Shown: positions 34,753 to 43,919 of the stretch, one piece after another
How the letters are laid out: each line of letters begins with the position of its first letter
How positions within the stretch are numbered: the first letter of the stretch is position 1
From: Tepidiforma thermophila
GTDB lineage: Bacteria > Chloroflexota > Dehalococcoidia > Tepidiformales > Tepidiformaceae
Assembly: GCF_002563855.1 (NCBI RefSeq)
Contig: NZ_PDJQ01000001.1
Coordinates: forward strand, 744,001 to 808,000
Reading direction: 5' to 3'
DNA: 64,000 nt
The notes under the pieces: generated by a model
What the model was told of the DNA's origin: nothing
Seen by the model: only the letters and a program-made list of their open reading frames with translations
The model's database searches: none
Translations under genes and position numbers: made by a program

Positions 34753-35388
34753 CTACAGCCGCGGCAGCGGAATGCCAAGCGCCTCCTCCAGCTCATCGAT
34801 CGCCCGCGTCGTCTCATCAACCTTGATCGTGTGCATCCCCAGCGCCTTCGCCCCCTTCAGGTTCGCGCCGAGGTCGTCGAGGAAGACCGCCTCCGGCGGC
34901 TCGATGCCCAGCTGCTCGCACGCGATCTGGTAAATCCGCGGCTCCGGCTTCCGCACCCCCACAATCGCCGATTCAACCACCACATCGAACAGGCTGTGCA
35001 CGTCGATGCCGCTCGTCCGCCGGTGGGCCGGCTCGTCGCGCGCCACGTTGTTCGTGATGCTGCCGAGCTTCACCCTGCCCCGCAGGTGGCGCACCACCGC
35101 CACCATCTCCGGCCGCTCGCCGAATCCCTGGAAGAACCACTCGAGGAAGTACTTCCCGGTTGCCCGCGTGTCGATCCCGGCGATGTGCCGGTCGAACAGC
35201 TCCGCGAACCCCTCCGGCGGGATTTCGCTCCGCTCGAACCGCGACCACGGCCCATCCTCCGGCGCGAAGATCGCCACGCGCACCTCATCGGGAATCCCGT
35301 GCTCCCGGCAGAACTCCTTGATGCGGGTCACCGGCGAGTGCGTCAGCACCCCGCCGATATCGAAAATCGCTGCACGAAACCGGCTCAT
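34753..35388 (-). CDS. HAD-superfamily hydrolase lacking the second motif I Asp
   Basis: This 211-residue HAD protein has motif I as AIFDIGGVLTH: nucleophile Asp10 is present but the position two residues later is Gly rather than Asp, as in the epoxide-hydrolase-N-terminal-like subgroup. Motif II is GSITNN, motif III Lys is in GVRKPEPRIY, and motif IV is VFLDDLGANLKGA. Because the acid/base Asp is missing, phosphatase activity may be weak or the chemistry different. ATG at 35388. Confidence 0.85.
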   Translation of the reverse strand: MSRFRAAIFDIGGVLTHSPVTRIKEFCREHGIPDEVRVAIFAPEDGPWSRFERSEIPPEGFAELFDRHIAGIDTRATGKYFLEWFFQGFGERPEMVAVVRHLRGRVKLGSITNNVARDEPAHRRTSGIDVHSLFDVVVESAIVGVRKPEPRIYQIACEQLGIEPPEAVFLDDLGANLKGAKALGMHTIKVDETTRAIDELEEALGIPLPRL

Positions 35389-35480
35389 AGCCGAATTGTA
35401 CGGAGCCCGGCCGCAAGGAGCCCTTCCCGGCGATCCCTGCTATACTGTCGCGGCCGCGAATCGCGGCGAAGGAGATTCGA

Positions 35481-36383
35481 TTGCGACAGCCGTTCGATAT
35501 CGTCTTCCTCGGCACCGGCAGCCCGCTCCCCAGCCCCGACCGCTGCGGCTGCGGCCACGTCATCGTCGCCGGCAGCCAGCACATCCTCGTCGACTGCGGC
35601 TGGGGCGCCGCCCGCCGCATCCTCGCCTCCGGCATCCTGCCCTCCGCCATCGACACGGCCATCTTCACCCACATGCACACCGACCACATCACCGACTTCC
35701 CGGACTTCCTCTTCCTCCGCTGGACGTCCGGCGCACGTGTGCCGCTCCGCGTCTACGGCCCCGAAGGAACCGGCGACATGGTCGAAGGCTTCCTTCACGC
35801 CCTCCGGCGCGATATCGGCTTCCGCCTCGCCCACCACGGCGACAAGCTCCACCCCGACGGCATCGTCGTCGAAGTCACTGAGCTCTCCCCCTCGGCCCGC
35901 CCTGCGCCCTTCTTCGAACGCGACGGCCTCGTCCTCGAACGGTTCGAAGTCGACCACTTCCCGGTCGTCCCGGCCTTCGGCTACCGCGTCCGCTTCGACG
36001 GCCGCACCGCCGTCCTGTCCGGCGATACCTCCTTCTGCGAAAGCCTCCTCCACGCCGCCGCGGGCGCCGACATGCTCGTTTGCGAGGCGCTCAATACCGC
36101 CATGCTCAGGGAGCGGATCGCCGCCCTCCGTGCGATGGGCCGCGACCTGCAGGCGTCCCTTTTCGAAGACATCCCCAGCTACCACATCGACGTGAGCGAT
36201 GTCGCCCGGCTCGCGCAGCAGGCCGGTGTCCGCCAGCTCGTCCTGGACCACCTCATCCCGCCCGTCCCCAACAGCGGCCCCGAAGTCGACCGCTTCATCG
36301 CCGGCATGGCCGAGCGCTTCCGCGGCCCCATCCGCGTGGCCCGCGATACCGAACGCATCCCCGTCCCCGGAGCCCCCGCATGA
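35481..36383 (+). CDS. MBL-fold metallohydrolase, RNase Z/arylsulfatase-like
   Basis: This 300-residue metallo-beta-lactamase fold protein has the metal motif THMHTDHITD (His64, His66, Asp68, His69). It opens with DIVFLGTGSPLPSPDRCGCG, typical of RNase Z-like and ElaC-like hydrolases, and has a later SGDTSFCESL Asp and VLDHLIPP His. The substrate is not known. TTG at 35481 after AAGGAG is the start. It overlaps the DinB-like gene by four bases (ATGA). Confidence 0.87.
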   Translation: MRQPFDIVFLGTGSPLPSPDRCGCGHVIVAGSQHILVDCGWGAARRILASGILPSAIDTAIFTHMHTDHITDFPDFLFLRWTSGARVPLRVYGPEGTGDMVEGFLHALRRDIGFRLAHHGDKLHPDGIVVEVTELSPSARPAPFFERDGLVLERFEVDHFPVVPAFGYRVRFDGRTAVLSGDTSFCESLLHAAAGADMLVCEALNTAMLRERIAALRAMGRDLQASLFEDIPSYHIDVSDVARLAQQAGVRQLVLDHLIPPVPNSGPEVDRFIAGMAERFRGPIRVARDTERIPVPGAPA

Positions 36384-36958
36384 GCCATGAGGAGATGTTC
36401 GTCGCCTCCCTGCGCAACCGCATCCGCGCTATGAACACCCTCTGGGAGCGCGCCATCAGCGATATGACCCTCGAACAGCTCAACCACCACGAGCGCGCCG
36501 GCGTCCTCCCCATCGCCTTCAGCTTCAGCCACTACATCCGCTCGCAGGACCAGTCCATCAGCGCCATCTTCCTCGGCGAGCCCCCGCTCTGGCAGCAGGG
36601 CGGCTGGGCCGCCAAAGTCGGCGTCGCCGTCGATGCCCTCGGCCGCGAAGAGTCCGTCGAGCAGATGGAACACCAGCGCTTCGGCGACCTCGACGCATGG
36701 AAGGCCTACCAGGCCGAAGTCATCGCCCGCACCAGCCGCGTCCTCGACACGCTCACCGCCGACCGCCTCGCCGAGGTCGTCCTCCCGCAGCTTCCACCCA
36801 ACATGCAGAACATCTTCTGCGCCCTCGTCATCGGCCCCGGCGCGCCCCTGCGCCGCCTCGACGTGCTCGAATGCTTCGTCTACCAGCACGGCCTCCGCCA
36901 CATGGGCGAAGTCGAGCACGGCCGCGCCCTCGTCGGCCTCGGCGGCATGACCTCCTGA
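36380..36958 (+). CDS. DinB-like helical bundle protein
   Basis: This 192-residue protein resembles the DinB/YfiT superfamily: NRIRAMNTLWERAISDMTLEQLNHH, SFSHYIRSQDQSISAIF, and a C-terminal YQHGLRHMGEVE supply the metal-binding His set. The four-base overlap with the MBL gene shows translational coupling, so the two may act on one substrate. Confidence 0.75.
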   Translation: MSHEEMFVASLRNRIRAMNTLWERAISDMTLEQLNHHERAGVLPIAFSFSHYIRSQDQSISAIFLGEPPLWQQGGWAAKVGVAVDALGREESVEQMEHQRFGDLDAWKAYQAEVIARTSRVLDTLTADRLAEVVLPQLPPNMQNIFCALVIGPGAPLRRLDVLECFVYQHGLRHMGEVEHGRALVGLGGMTS

Positions 36959-37025
36959 CGCAAGACGTAAGAATTTACCTAAACGCATCTGGAAATCCCT
37001 CCACGCCGGGTTTACCATCGAAGAT

Positions 37026-37394
37026 GTGACCGGCGCAGATACGCCTGCCCGCCGCATCCTGGTCATCGACGACGAACCCAGCGTCCGCAGCATGCTCACC
37101 CGCGCGCTCGCCGTCTGGCAGTTCGAGGCCGTCGCCGTTCCCACCGCCGAGGAGGCCCTTGCCCGCCTCCGTTCCGGCGAACAGTTCGCCTGCATCCTCC
37201 TCGACCTCACCATGCCCGGTATGGGCGGCGAGGCAGCGCTCCGCGAAATCGAGGCCCTCGCACCCGGTACCCCTGTCGTCCTCATGAGCGGCTATCCCCG
37301 CGACGACCTCGCCCGGCAGGGTCGCCACTTCCTCGCCAAGCCGTTCGACCTAGAGACCCTCCGCACCCTCCTCGACCGGGTCGGCGCGGCCTGA
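37026..37394 (+). CDS. Single-domain response regulator
   Basis: This 122-residue receiver domain has the acidic pair Asp15/Asp16 (LVIDDEP), phosphoacceptor Asp60 (ILLDLTMPGMGG), the Ser in LMSGYP and Lys105 in FLAKPF. No output domain or histidine kinase is nearby, so it acts on a partner elsewhere. GTG at 37026. The 67 bases upstream are unusually A/T-rich for this window and probably hold its promoter. Confidence 0.88.
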   Translation: MTGADTPARRILVIDDEPSVRSMLTRALAVWQFEAVAVPTAEEALARLRSGEQFACILLDLTMPGMGGEAALREIEALAPGTPVVLMSGYPRDDLARQGRHFLAKPFDLETLRTLLDRVGAA

Positions 37395-37437
37395 CCCCCT
37401 GCGCCAGCGGCCTTCCGCCCGGTGGTATCCTGAGAAC

Positions 37438-37812
37438 GTGAGCACCGAAGCGCACGACGTTGTCGACGTCAGCCCCTACTGCCCCGCCTTCCAGCACACC
37501 GTCGAGCTGATCGGCCGCCGATGGACCGGCGCCATCATCCGCTCGCTCCTCGCAGGCTCCTGCCGCTTCTCCGCAATCCTCGCCGCCATCCCCGGCCTCT
37601 CCGACCGGCTCCTCGCCGAACGGCTCCGCGAACTCGAAGCCGAAGGCATCATCACACGCACCGTCTACCCCGAGCACCCCGTCCGCATCGAATACCGCCT
37701 CACCGAGAAGGGGCGCGAACTGGAGCGGATTGTCGCCGCCATCGACGCCTGGACCGCCCGCTGGTTCGACCCGGCAGCCCACGGCATCGAACCCCGCGGA
37801 CCAGTCGGCTAA
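37438..37812 (+). CDS. HxlR-family transcriptional regulator
   Basis: This 124-residue winged helix has the HxlR pattern: PYCPAFQHTVELIGRRWTGAIIRSLLAG with the family Cys at residue 15, CRFSAILAAIPGLSDRLLAERLRELEAEGIITRTVY, and RIEYRLTEKGRELE. The N-terminal Cys can make HxlR proteins redox- or aldehyde-responsive. GTG at 37438. Targets unknown. Confidence 0.87.
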   Translation: MSTEAHDVVDVSPYCPAFQHTVELIGRRWTGAIIRSLLAGSCRFSAILAAIPGLSDRLLAERLRELEAEGIITRTVYPEHPVRIEYRLTEKGRELERIVAAIDAWTARWFDPAAHGIEPRGPVG

Positions 37813-37879
37813 ACGCCCGGTTTACAGCCCATCACACGATTGCGTAGGCTTCACCGCAGGGGCCCCGCAGGAGGCTTCG

Positions 37880-38257
37880 ATGCGCACCATGCTTGCCGGC
37901 GTCGTCCTGGCCGCCTTCCTGGCGGCCGCATGCGGCGGAGGCGGTGGGCCCGGCGGCAACCCCTTCGGCGAACCAACCGCGACCGGCACCGCACCCGCAG
38001 GCACCCCGGCGGGTGGATCATCTCCCACCGCGTCGCCGGCCCCCGCTTCGGCGGCCAGCCCGACCCCAACGCCGAACCCCGATACCTACACCGTCCAGGA
38101 GGGCGACACCCTCGGCGCCATCGCCGAGCGGTTCGGCATCACCATCGCCGATCTCGTCGCCGCCAACGCCCTCGCCGACCCCGACCTCATCTTCCCCGGC
38201 CAGGAGCTCCGCATCCCCAAACCCACCGCCGCACCCGCCCCAACCCCCACCCCCTGA
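37880..38257 (+). CDS. LysM-domain lipoprotein
   Basis: This 125-residue protein has a lipobox (FLAAAC), a Gly/Pro/Thr/Ala linker, and one LysM domain (YTVQEGDTLGAIAERFGITIADLVAANAL, then FPGQELRIP) that binds peptidoglycan or chitin-like glycans. A Pro/Thr tail closes it. ATG at 37880 follows CAGGAGG. TTTACA at 37821 and TAGGCT at 37845, 18 bases apart, are a possible promoter. Confidence 0.85.
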   Translation: MRTMLAGVVLAAFLAAACGGGGGPGGNPFGEPTATGTAPAGTPAGGSSPTASPAPASAASPTPTPNPDTYTVQEGDTLGAIAERFGITIADLVAANALADPDLIFPGQELRIPKPTAAPAPTPTP

Positions 38258-38336
38258 CCCCGCCCCGCCCTCCCCCTCCCCAGCATGGAGGTTGGAGCTT
38301 GCCCCGCCCCTGCCGGCCACCCGTCCCCCAGCTGGA

Positions 38337-38357
38337 AGCTTGGAGCTTGGAGCTTGG
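38337..38357. repeat. Heptameric tandem repeat AGCTTGG x3
   Basis: Three exact copies of AGCTTGG, just before the longer heptamer array in the same gap. It is a different seven-base unit from the GCTCCCN array. Confidence 0.85.
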
Positions 38358-38385
38358 CAGAACAGGCATGCCCATCACCCTCCCC

Positions 38386-38490
38386 GCTCCCCGCTCCCCG
38401 CTCCCGGCTCCCCGCTCCCAGCTCCCCGCTCCCCGCTCCCAGCTCCCAGCTCCCGGCTCCCCGCTCCCCGCTCCCTCCTCCCTCCTCCCT
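38386..38490. repeat. Heptameric tandem repeat GCTCCCN x15
   Basis: Fifteen contiguous seven-base units, GCTCCC followed by C, A, G or T, degrading to CCTCCCT in the last two. It ends 16 bases before the start of the DUF318 permease gene. The complementary strand is a regular series of GGG tracts, capable of forming G-quadruplexes. Confidence 0.92.
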
Positions 38491-38506
38491 CAACTACCAT
38501 GACCCC

Positions 38507-39361
38507 GTGAGCGACTTCGCCAACATCTTCCTCGCCCTCCTGCTCGAGGCCACGCCCTTCCTCCTCGCCGGCGTCATCATCTCCGTCGTCGCCGGCCCGG
38601 CCGTCGAGCGCATCCTTGGTGCCGCCGCCTTCCGCAGCCCTGCAGCCAGCATCGCTGCCGGCGCCGGCGCCGGCCTCGTCCTCCCCATGTGCGACTGCGG
38701 CAACCGCCCCCTTGCCCACCGCCTCGCCCTCGCCGGCCGCCGCGAATTCGCCCTCGCCTTCCTTGTCGCCGCCCCCGTCATCAACCCCATCGTCATCGTC
38801 ACCACCTGGCTCGCCTTCCGCGATGCCGAGCTCGTCGCCCTCCGGCTCGGCCTCACCCTCCTCGCCGCCGTCGCTGTCGCCCTTGTCGTCTCCCGCTTCC
38901 GCCGCGACATCGCCCTCCCCCTCGACATCGAGCCCGCCGCGGCCGATGCCCCGCCGCCCGCCGGCCCCGCGAGCTGGGCGCCCCGCATCCTCGAGGAGTT
39001 CTTCGAACTCTTCCAGTTCCTCGTCATCGGCGCCGCCCTCGCCGCCGCCATCCAGGTCTTCGCCAACCAGGAGGACTTCCTCTCCGCCAGCGGCGTCTTC
39101 CTCTCGATCGCGGCCCTCATGTTCCTCGCCTTCCTCCTGAGCATCTGCTCCAGCGTCGATGCCTTCGTCGTCGCCGGCCTGGGAGGCGCCGTCGGCCTCG
39201 GACCCGCCCTCGCGTTCCTCGTCTTCGGGCCCCTGGTCAACCTCAAATCGGTCCCCATGTACCTGCGCCTCTTCTCCGGGCCTGCCGTCGCCGTCCTCGT
39301 CGTCATCTGCGCCCAGGTCGCCTTCGTCGGCGCCGCCGTCGCGGAGCTGCGCGCATGGTGA
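38507..39361 (+). CDS. DUF318/YraQ-like membrane permease
   Basis: This 284-residue integral membrane protein has eight or so hydrophobic segments and the DUF318 signature region AGLVLPMCDCGNRPLAHRLALAG, with the family Cys pair, and the second half repeat LSICSSVDAFVVAGLGG. The protein belongs to the group with ArsP-like and predicted permeases whose substrates are debated (organoarsenicals in ArsP). GTG at 38507. Its stop overlaps the next gene's start by seven bases. Confidence 0.88.
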   Translation: MSDFANIFLALLLEATPFLLAGVIISVVAGPAVERILGAAAFRSPAASIAAGAGAGLVLPMCDCGNRPLAHRLALAGRREFALAFLVAAPVINPIVIVTTWLAFRDAELVALRLGLTLLAAVAVALVVSRFRRDIALPLDIEPAAADAPPPAGPASWAPRILEEFFELFQFLVIGAALAAAIQVFANQEDFLSASGVFLSIAALMFLAFLLSICSSVDAFVVAGLGGAVGLGPALAFLVFGPLVNLKSVPMYLRLFSGPAVAVLVVICAQVAFVGAAVAELRAW

Positions 39362-40044
39362 GAGACGCCGGCTACGCCCTCGCTGCCGCCGCGCTCGGCC
39401 TCCTCATCGCCTGGCGCCTCTTCGATGGCACCGCCCGCAACCTCGTCCAGGGCTGGTACGTCCCCATCCTCGCCGCAACCGCGCTCCTCCTGCTGGCTGC
39501 CGCCGCGGTTGCCCTCGCCGCCGCCGTACGCGAAGGCCCGCCGCGCTGGCGCCGCCCCACTGCCGCCGGGGCCGTCGCCGCCGCCGCCATCAGCCTGCCG
39601 CTCATCGTCGCAGCCGCCTTCGAGCCGCGCCCCCTCGCCTCCTCCAATCTCAACCTCTCCGCCGCCTCGGCCCGCCAGTTCAGCGCCTCCGCCAGCGCCG
39701 CCGACCCCGCCCGCCGCAACATCTACCAGTGGGCCTACGAATTCGAAACCGCCGACCCCGCGGCCATCGCCGGCCAGCCCGTCGAGGTCATCGGCTTCGT
39801 CTTCCGCCGCGACGGCGACCCGCCCGAACGGTTCCGCGTCGCCCGCTTCGTCGTCGCCTGCTGCATCGCCGATGCCCAGGGCTTCACCCTCCCCGTCCTC
39901 TGGAAGGACGCCAGCACGCTCGCCAACGACCAGTGGGTCCGCGTCACCGGCCGCGTCGGCATCGGCCCCGGCGGCGAACCCATCGTCCTCGCCGCGAGCG
40001 TAGACCCCATCGAGGCGCCCCAAAATCCGTACATTTATCCGTGA
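39355..40044 (+). CDS. TIGR03943-type permease-associated protein
   Basis: This 229-residue protein has two N-terminal membrane helices (YALAAAALGLLIAWRLF and ATALLLLAAAAVALAAAV) and a third hydrophobic segment, then an outside domain with VEVIGFVFRRDGDPPERFRVARFVVACCIADAQG and DQWVRVTGRVGIGP. This is the layout of the TIGR03943 family, always adjacent to a DUF318 permease. The paired Cys in VACCIAD are conserved in the family. Coupled to the permease gene. Confidence 0.85.
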   Translation: MVRDAGYALAAAALGLLIAWRLFDGTARNLVQGWYVPILAATALLLLAAAAVALAAAVREGPPRWRRPTAAGAVAAAAISLPLIVAAAFEPRPLASSNLNLSAASARQFSASASAADPARRNIYQWAYEFETADPAAIAGQPVEVIGFVFRRDGDPPERFRVARFVVACCIADAQGFTLPVLWKDASTLANDQWVRVTGRVGIGPGGEPIVLAASVDPIEAPQNPYIYP

Positions 40045-40548
40045 ACGTCGGCGAGGTTCATTATGGTATGTCACAGATTCGGACCAGGCCGCGAAAGTAC
40101 GCCGAGGACCATGCCTGCGCGCCGTGAATAGGTGCCAAATAGGTGCCATGCATAATATGTGAACTATCCGTTTAGGTCATAACCGAACCGACGGCGGTCA
40201 CGCCCCTCGGCCCCGGCCTGTCCGGCCCGCAGCACACACGGCTGCCGTCCGCGTCCGCGTTGCCCCGCAGCGGGCTGCGGGCGTCGACCTCCCGGTGCCG
40301 GGCCTCGGCTGCGTGCCCGGGTCTGCTCCAGCCAAAGCCGGGCTCCAGCCTATCGCGTGCTCCCTCGGCCGGGACGGATCCGCTGCGTCCGCCGGCTCCC
40401 CCGCGCACGCAGCGGTTCTCGCTGCCCTGGAGCAGGCCGGTCACCGGCGGCTGGCGGTTGCAGCCCGTGCTGCGGCGCGGCGGCTGCCTCGCGAGCGGTG
40501 CCTCCCGGTCCCCTCGGCCGGGGTCGACGCAAAAACGTCCGGGAGGTC
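40045..40548. other. Gene-poor stretch before CRISPR array 1
   Basis: No convincing gene is seen. Positions 40127-40190 are A/T-richer than the surroundings and contain a tandem 11-base repeat. The rest is GC-rich with short frames on all strands and no coding signature. It marks the border between the backbone and the defence island. Confidence 0.6.
40127..40148. repeat. Tandem 11-base direct repeat AATAGGTGCCA
   Basis: Two exact, contiguous copies of AATAGGTGCCA in a locally A/T-rich segment 82 bases after the last backbone gene. It could be an operator or a scar from an insertion. Confidence 0.7.
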
Positions 40549-40648
40549 TTGCAAGGCCAGCCCGGGTTCGGCATACTGCGAGGCGATGCAGCGCCCGGTT
40601 CGGACGTGGCCCGGCCCCATACCACACCGGCGGGCAGAAGTCAATAGA
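40549..40648 (+). promoter_or_regulatory. CRISPR array 1 leader with probable promoter
   Basis: TTGCAA at 40549-40554 and CATACT at 40572-40577 are separated by 17 bases, a sigma70-like layout. The leader then runs 71 bases to the first repeat and ends AAGTCAATAGA, which also ends the array 2 leader. Before it, both leaders share a TACCACA-like element. Confidence 0.6.
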
Positions 40649-42594
40649 GTTGCAACCCTCAAATCCCCGCTAGGGGACTGAAACGGAGATATCCCTCGTA
40701 GAACTCCTCGTCCCGAGGATGAGGTTGCAACCCTCAAATCCCCGCTAGGGGACTGAAACGCCCCCGTCCCAGGCCGCACCGACGGCACGAACCCGTTGAC
40801 GTTGCAACCCTCAAATCCCCGCTAGGGGACTGAAACCGCGGATGTGGCACAGGATATCGAATGCGTTGGCCATGGTTGCAACCCTCAAATCCCCGCTAGG
40901 GGACTGAAACTCCTCGTAGATGAGGACATACCCGGGCCGGCCCCGGGAGTCGTTGCAACCCTCAAATCCCCGCTAGGGGACTGAAACTGTACTTTGAGCG
41001 CTCGCCCTTGCGCGTGAGCGCGTTGCGGTCAGGTTGCAACCCTCAAATCCCCGCTAGGGGACTGAAACCGCCACGAATGGGCGGCGAGGTCAGCGGCCTC
41101 GTCGAGGTTGCAACCCTCAAATCCCCGCTAGGGGACTGAAACGCTGAGTACTCGGCATCGATGAGTGCATCCGCAATGCGGCGCGGTTGCAACCCTCAAA
41201 TCCCCGCTAGGGGACTGAAACAACTGGAAAACTTCCTCCGCGCGGCCGCAGAGTTCCCCGAAGTTGCAACCCTCAAATCCCCGCTAGGGGACTGAAACAG
41301 CGCCCGGCTTCCCATGCCCCCAGACCGAGTAGTCGTACCCGGTTGCAACCCTCAAATCCCCGCTAGGGGACTGAAACTCGAATTCTTTTCCAATCTCCTT
41401 TTCCAGCATTGTTGTCTTGTTGCAACCCTCAAATCCCCGCTAGGGGACTGAAACGATGAAGGGCTTATCCTTGGTCCAGTCGGTCGGCTCATCAGACGTT
41501 GCAACCCTCAAATCCCCGCTAGGGGACTGAAACTTTACCGGTCCCTGTTTTCGGCTTTACGCTTTCGGCGTTGCAACCCTCAAATCCCCGCTAGGGGACT
41601 GAAACTTCCGGCCGATGTGGTGGCAGTAGTATGCCCGGCCATAGACGTTGCAACCCTCAAATCCCCGCTAGGGGACTGAAACCGCTCGTACGACCGCATG
41701 AACCGCTGCACGTCAGCGATGTTGCAACCCTCAAATCCCCGCTAGGGGACTGAAACGTCGGGATCGCCCGGTCACCCGGCTCGGTGAGGCCGTCGAGTTG
41801 CAACCCTCAAATCCCCGCTAGGGGACTGAAACTCCAGGACCTCGCCCGGCACCCCCTCGATATCCTCGATGTTGCAACCCTCAAATCCCCGCTAGGGGAC
41901 TGAAACGTAGCGGAGCGGGAGTCCGAGCTCCCGCCCGAGGCCGTCGAGTTGCAACCCTCAAATCCCCGCTAGGGGACTGAAACACCAGGATCCCTGGCCG
42001 ACCGCGCCGATCGTTCGTGGGGAGTTGCAACCCTCAAATCCCCGCTAGGGGACTGAAACAGCACGATATCGCGGCGGGGGAGGCACCCGCCGACGATGTT
42101 GCAACCCTCAAATCCCCGCTAGGGGACTGAAACTTTTGCGATGCGGCGCGCCCAATCCTGGGCGCCCTCATCGTTGCAACCCTCAAATCCCCGCTAGGGG
42201 ACTGAAACTCCAGTCGCGCTTGTTGAAGTTCTGGACGGCAGCCTGGAGTTGCAACCCTCAAATCCCCGCTAGGGGACTGAAACCCCCGCTCCTCCCTAAA
42301 GGAGTACTGGATGGCCGTCGGAAACTGTTGCAACCCTCAAATCCCCGCTAGGGGACTGAAACTCCATGAGCTGGGCCTTGGTCCAGCTCAGGTCAGGAGG
42401 TTGCAACCCTCAAATCCCCGCTAGGGGACTGAAACCTCTGGGTGATGCGGACGTCATTGGCGCCCGCGCCATTAACCTCGTTGCAACCCTCAAATCCCCG
42501 CTAGGGGACTGAAACAGGGAGAGCGTCCGCCTGGTCGGCAGACCCTCGATGTACCGGTGTTGCAACCCTCAAATCCCCGCTGGGGGACTGAAAC
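40649..42594 (+). CRISPR. CRISPR array 1: 26 repeats of 36 bases, 25 spacers
   Basis: The repeat starts GTTGCAACCCTCAAATCC and ends CTAGGGGACTGAAAC, with an inner TCCCC/GGGGA inverted repeat for the crRNA hairpin; the final ACTGAAAC is the expected 5' handle. Spacers are 36-45 bases, mostly 38-43. All repeats are identical except the last (starting 42559), where TAGGGG has become TGGGGG; a degenerate distal end places the leader on the left. No cas1-cas2 adjoin this array, so it probably relies on the type III-A genes further right. Confidence 0.98.
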
Positions 42595-42668
42595 CGTCGC
42601 TCCGCCTCAGCCTCCAGCCCCGGTGCCCCCCTTCGTAACCCTCCGCCCCGCGCAGCCCAGCGTTCCAC

Positions 42669-42974
42669 ATGGCCCAACGCCACGACCTCCGTCCCGGCAC
42701 CGCAGACGCGATAAGGCGTTCCCCCCGCGAAATCTGCCGCGTGTACATCCTCCACCATGCGGGACTGGAACCCCCGGGCGACGATGCCGCCGACGCCGTG
42801 ATCTTCAGCGACGGCGGCTGTCAAACCCCCGCCCTGTTCTGGTCAGACTGGCGCTCTTGGGCGGTCCAGTGTGATTGCCCCATCGAGAGCTTCGTTGTCC
42901 TCGTCTACCCGGCTCCTGGCTACGAGGCGTTCGCCCTCGAGGTCCGCGAATGGTGCAACGGCCTCCCGCCATAG
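42669..42974 (+). CDS. Hypothetical protein next to CRISPR array 1
   Basis: This 101-residue protein begins 74 bases after the last repeat. It has a credible folded composition, with Cys and Trp (CRVYILHHAG, ALFWSDWRSWAVQCDCPIES, VREWCNGLPP) and an acidic loop DDAADAV. The C-terminal half alternates strands and a helix. No family is recognised. Third-position GC is high, as in real genes here. Confidence 0.5.
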   Translation: MAQRHDLRPGTADAIRRSPREICRVYILHHAGLEPPGDDAADAVIFSDGGCQTPALFWSDWRSWAVQCDCPIESFVVLVYPAPGYEAFALEVREWCNGLPP

Positions 42975-43757
42975 GTGGCGGGCCCCTCCCCGTTCCCGGG
43001 ACGTCGGCCGGAGGCTCTGACCGCCCCCCCCCGCCGCGAAACAACACGGCACGCGTTGCTCCATGCTGCAGTCGCGGCAAGCCTCGCGTCGGTGGCGCCG
43101 AATTCCCGTTCCCGTCCTGCCATGCCCGGCCAGCCAGGCGCGCCGGGATGTCCGCTGCCTGGCGAGGTGGCTCGCTGGCTGACCGCAGGCTTTCGCTCGG
43201 CCTTCCCCGCAGTCCACCGGTTCCGGCCCGGTCACCCGGGCACGCGAACGCAGTGCGGTAACCTGGTCCCCGGCCTCGGCGTTTCCGGTTGTTGGCCTTC
43301 AGATGATATGGCGCAGACAACGAGCCACCGGCACCGCCCGGGAAGATCCCGGCCGGGAAGACGAGTTCCGCGAAGGGAAAGAGACCGCCGGGGCCTGGGA
43401 ACTGGCGCCCGCCTGCGCCCCCCTCCAGCCGCCCGGCCCCCAAATTTCCGCGCGTTCACGCCGGGGCCGTTAACTTTCCCCAGGTGATCGCGTTTGTATG
43501 TGAGGGCCCGCGCGATGGCACGCCCAAAAGGTCTCTTCACTGAGGCGCCTGCCCCCGGCCGCGAAAAATTTTTGTGGAAAACCCTTGTGCGCGAGGTGGA
43601 AGCCACATAGAATCAGCCGCCGTTTCGTTCGTCACGTCCGGTCCGCCCGGTCCCAGCAGTGAACCACTCCGAACCGCACCAGTCCGACACCACCGAGCCT
43701 CGCCCAGCCCTTGCGCTCCAGCCGCACGAGACCGCTTCCGCCAGGAGGGTGTGACGT
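42975..43757. other. Gene-poor stretch with a promoter-like element
   Basis: Only unconvincing frames are seen on both strands. A possible sigma70 promoter facing right lies at 43585-43613 (TTGTGC, 17 bases, TAGAAT), just after an A/T-rich run at 43564-43580. A transcript from here would reach the paralogue gene at 44207 after a leader of roughly 600 bases. Confidence 0.5.
43585..43613 (+). promoter_or_regulatory. Possible sigma70-type promoter
   Basis: TTGTGC (43585-43590), a 17-base spacer, and TAGAAT (43608-43613, five of six bases to consensus). It is preceded by an A/T tract that stands out in this GC-rich DNA. It points towards the unrecognised genes before cas6. Confidence 0.4.
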
Positions 43758-43919
43758 ATGGCCTTCCCGCGAAACCGGGCGTCGCGTTCGCGCCCGGCCG
43801 CTCGCGGTAACGTCGCCGTCCGGCAATCCGCCCGCGCAGTGTCGCTGACCCGCCCCGCGATGGCCCGGCCGGGACGCTGCCCGCAGTTTCCCCGTCCGGC
43901 TCGCCGGGCGCCCGCCTAG
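43758..43919 (+). CDS. Possible small basic protein (53 aa)
   Basis: ATG at 43758 follows AGGAGGG with ideal spacing. The product is 53 residues, starting MAFPRNRASRSRPAARG, with many Arg, Ala and Pro and little hydrophobic core. It may be a short leader peptide for the downstream genes or a chance frame. No family is seen. Confidence 0.3.
   Translation: MAFPRNRASRSRPAARGNVAVRQSARAVSLTRPAMARPGRCPQFPRPARRAPA

Noticed and set aside
42034-42333. Open frames across CRISPR array 1 with repeated FQSPSGDLRVATP-like peptides
   Set aside because: The peptide repeats are only the translation of CRISPR repeats; no gene.
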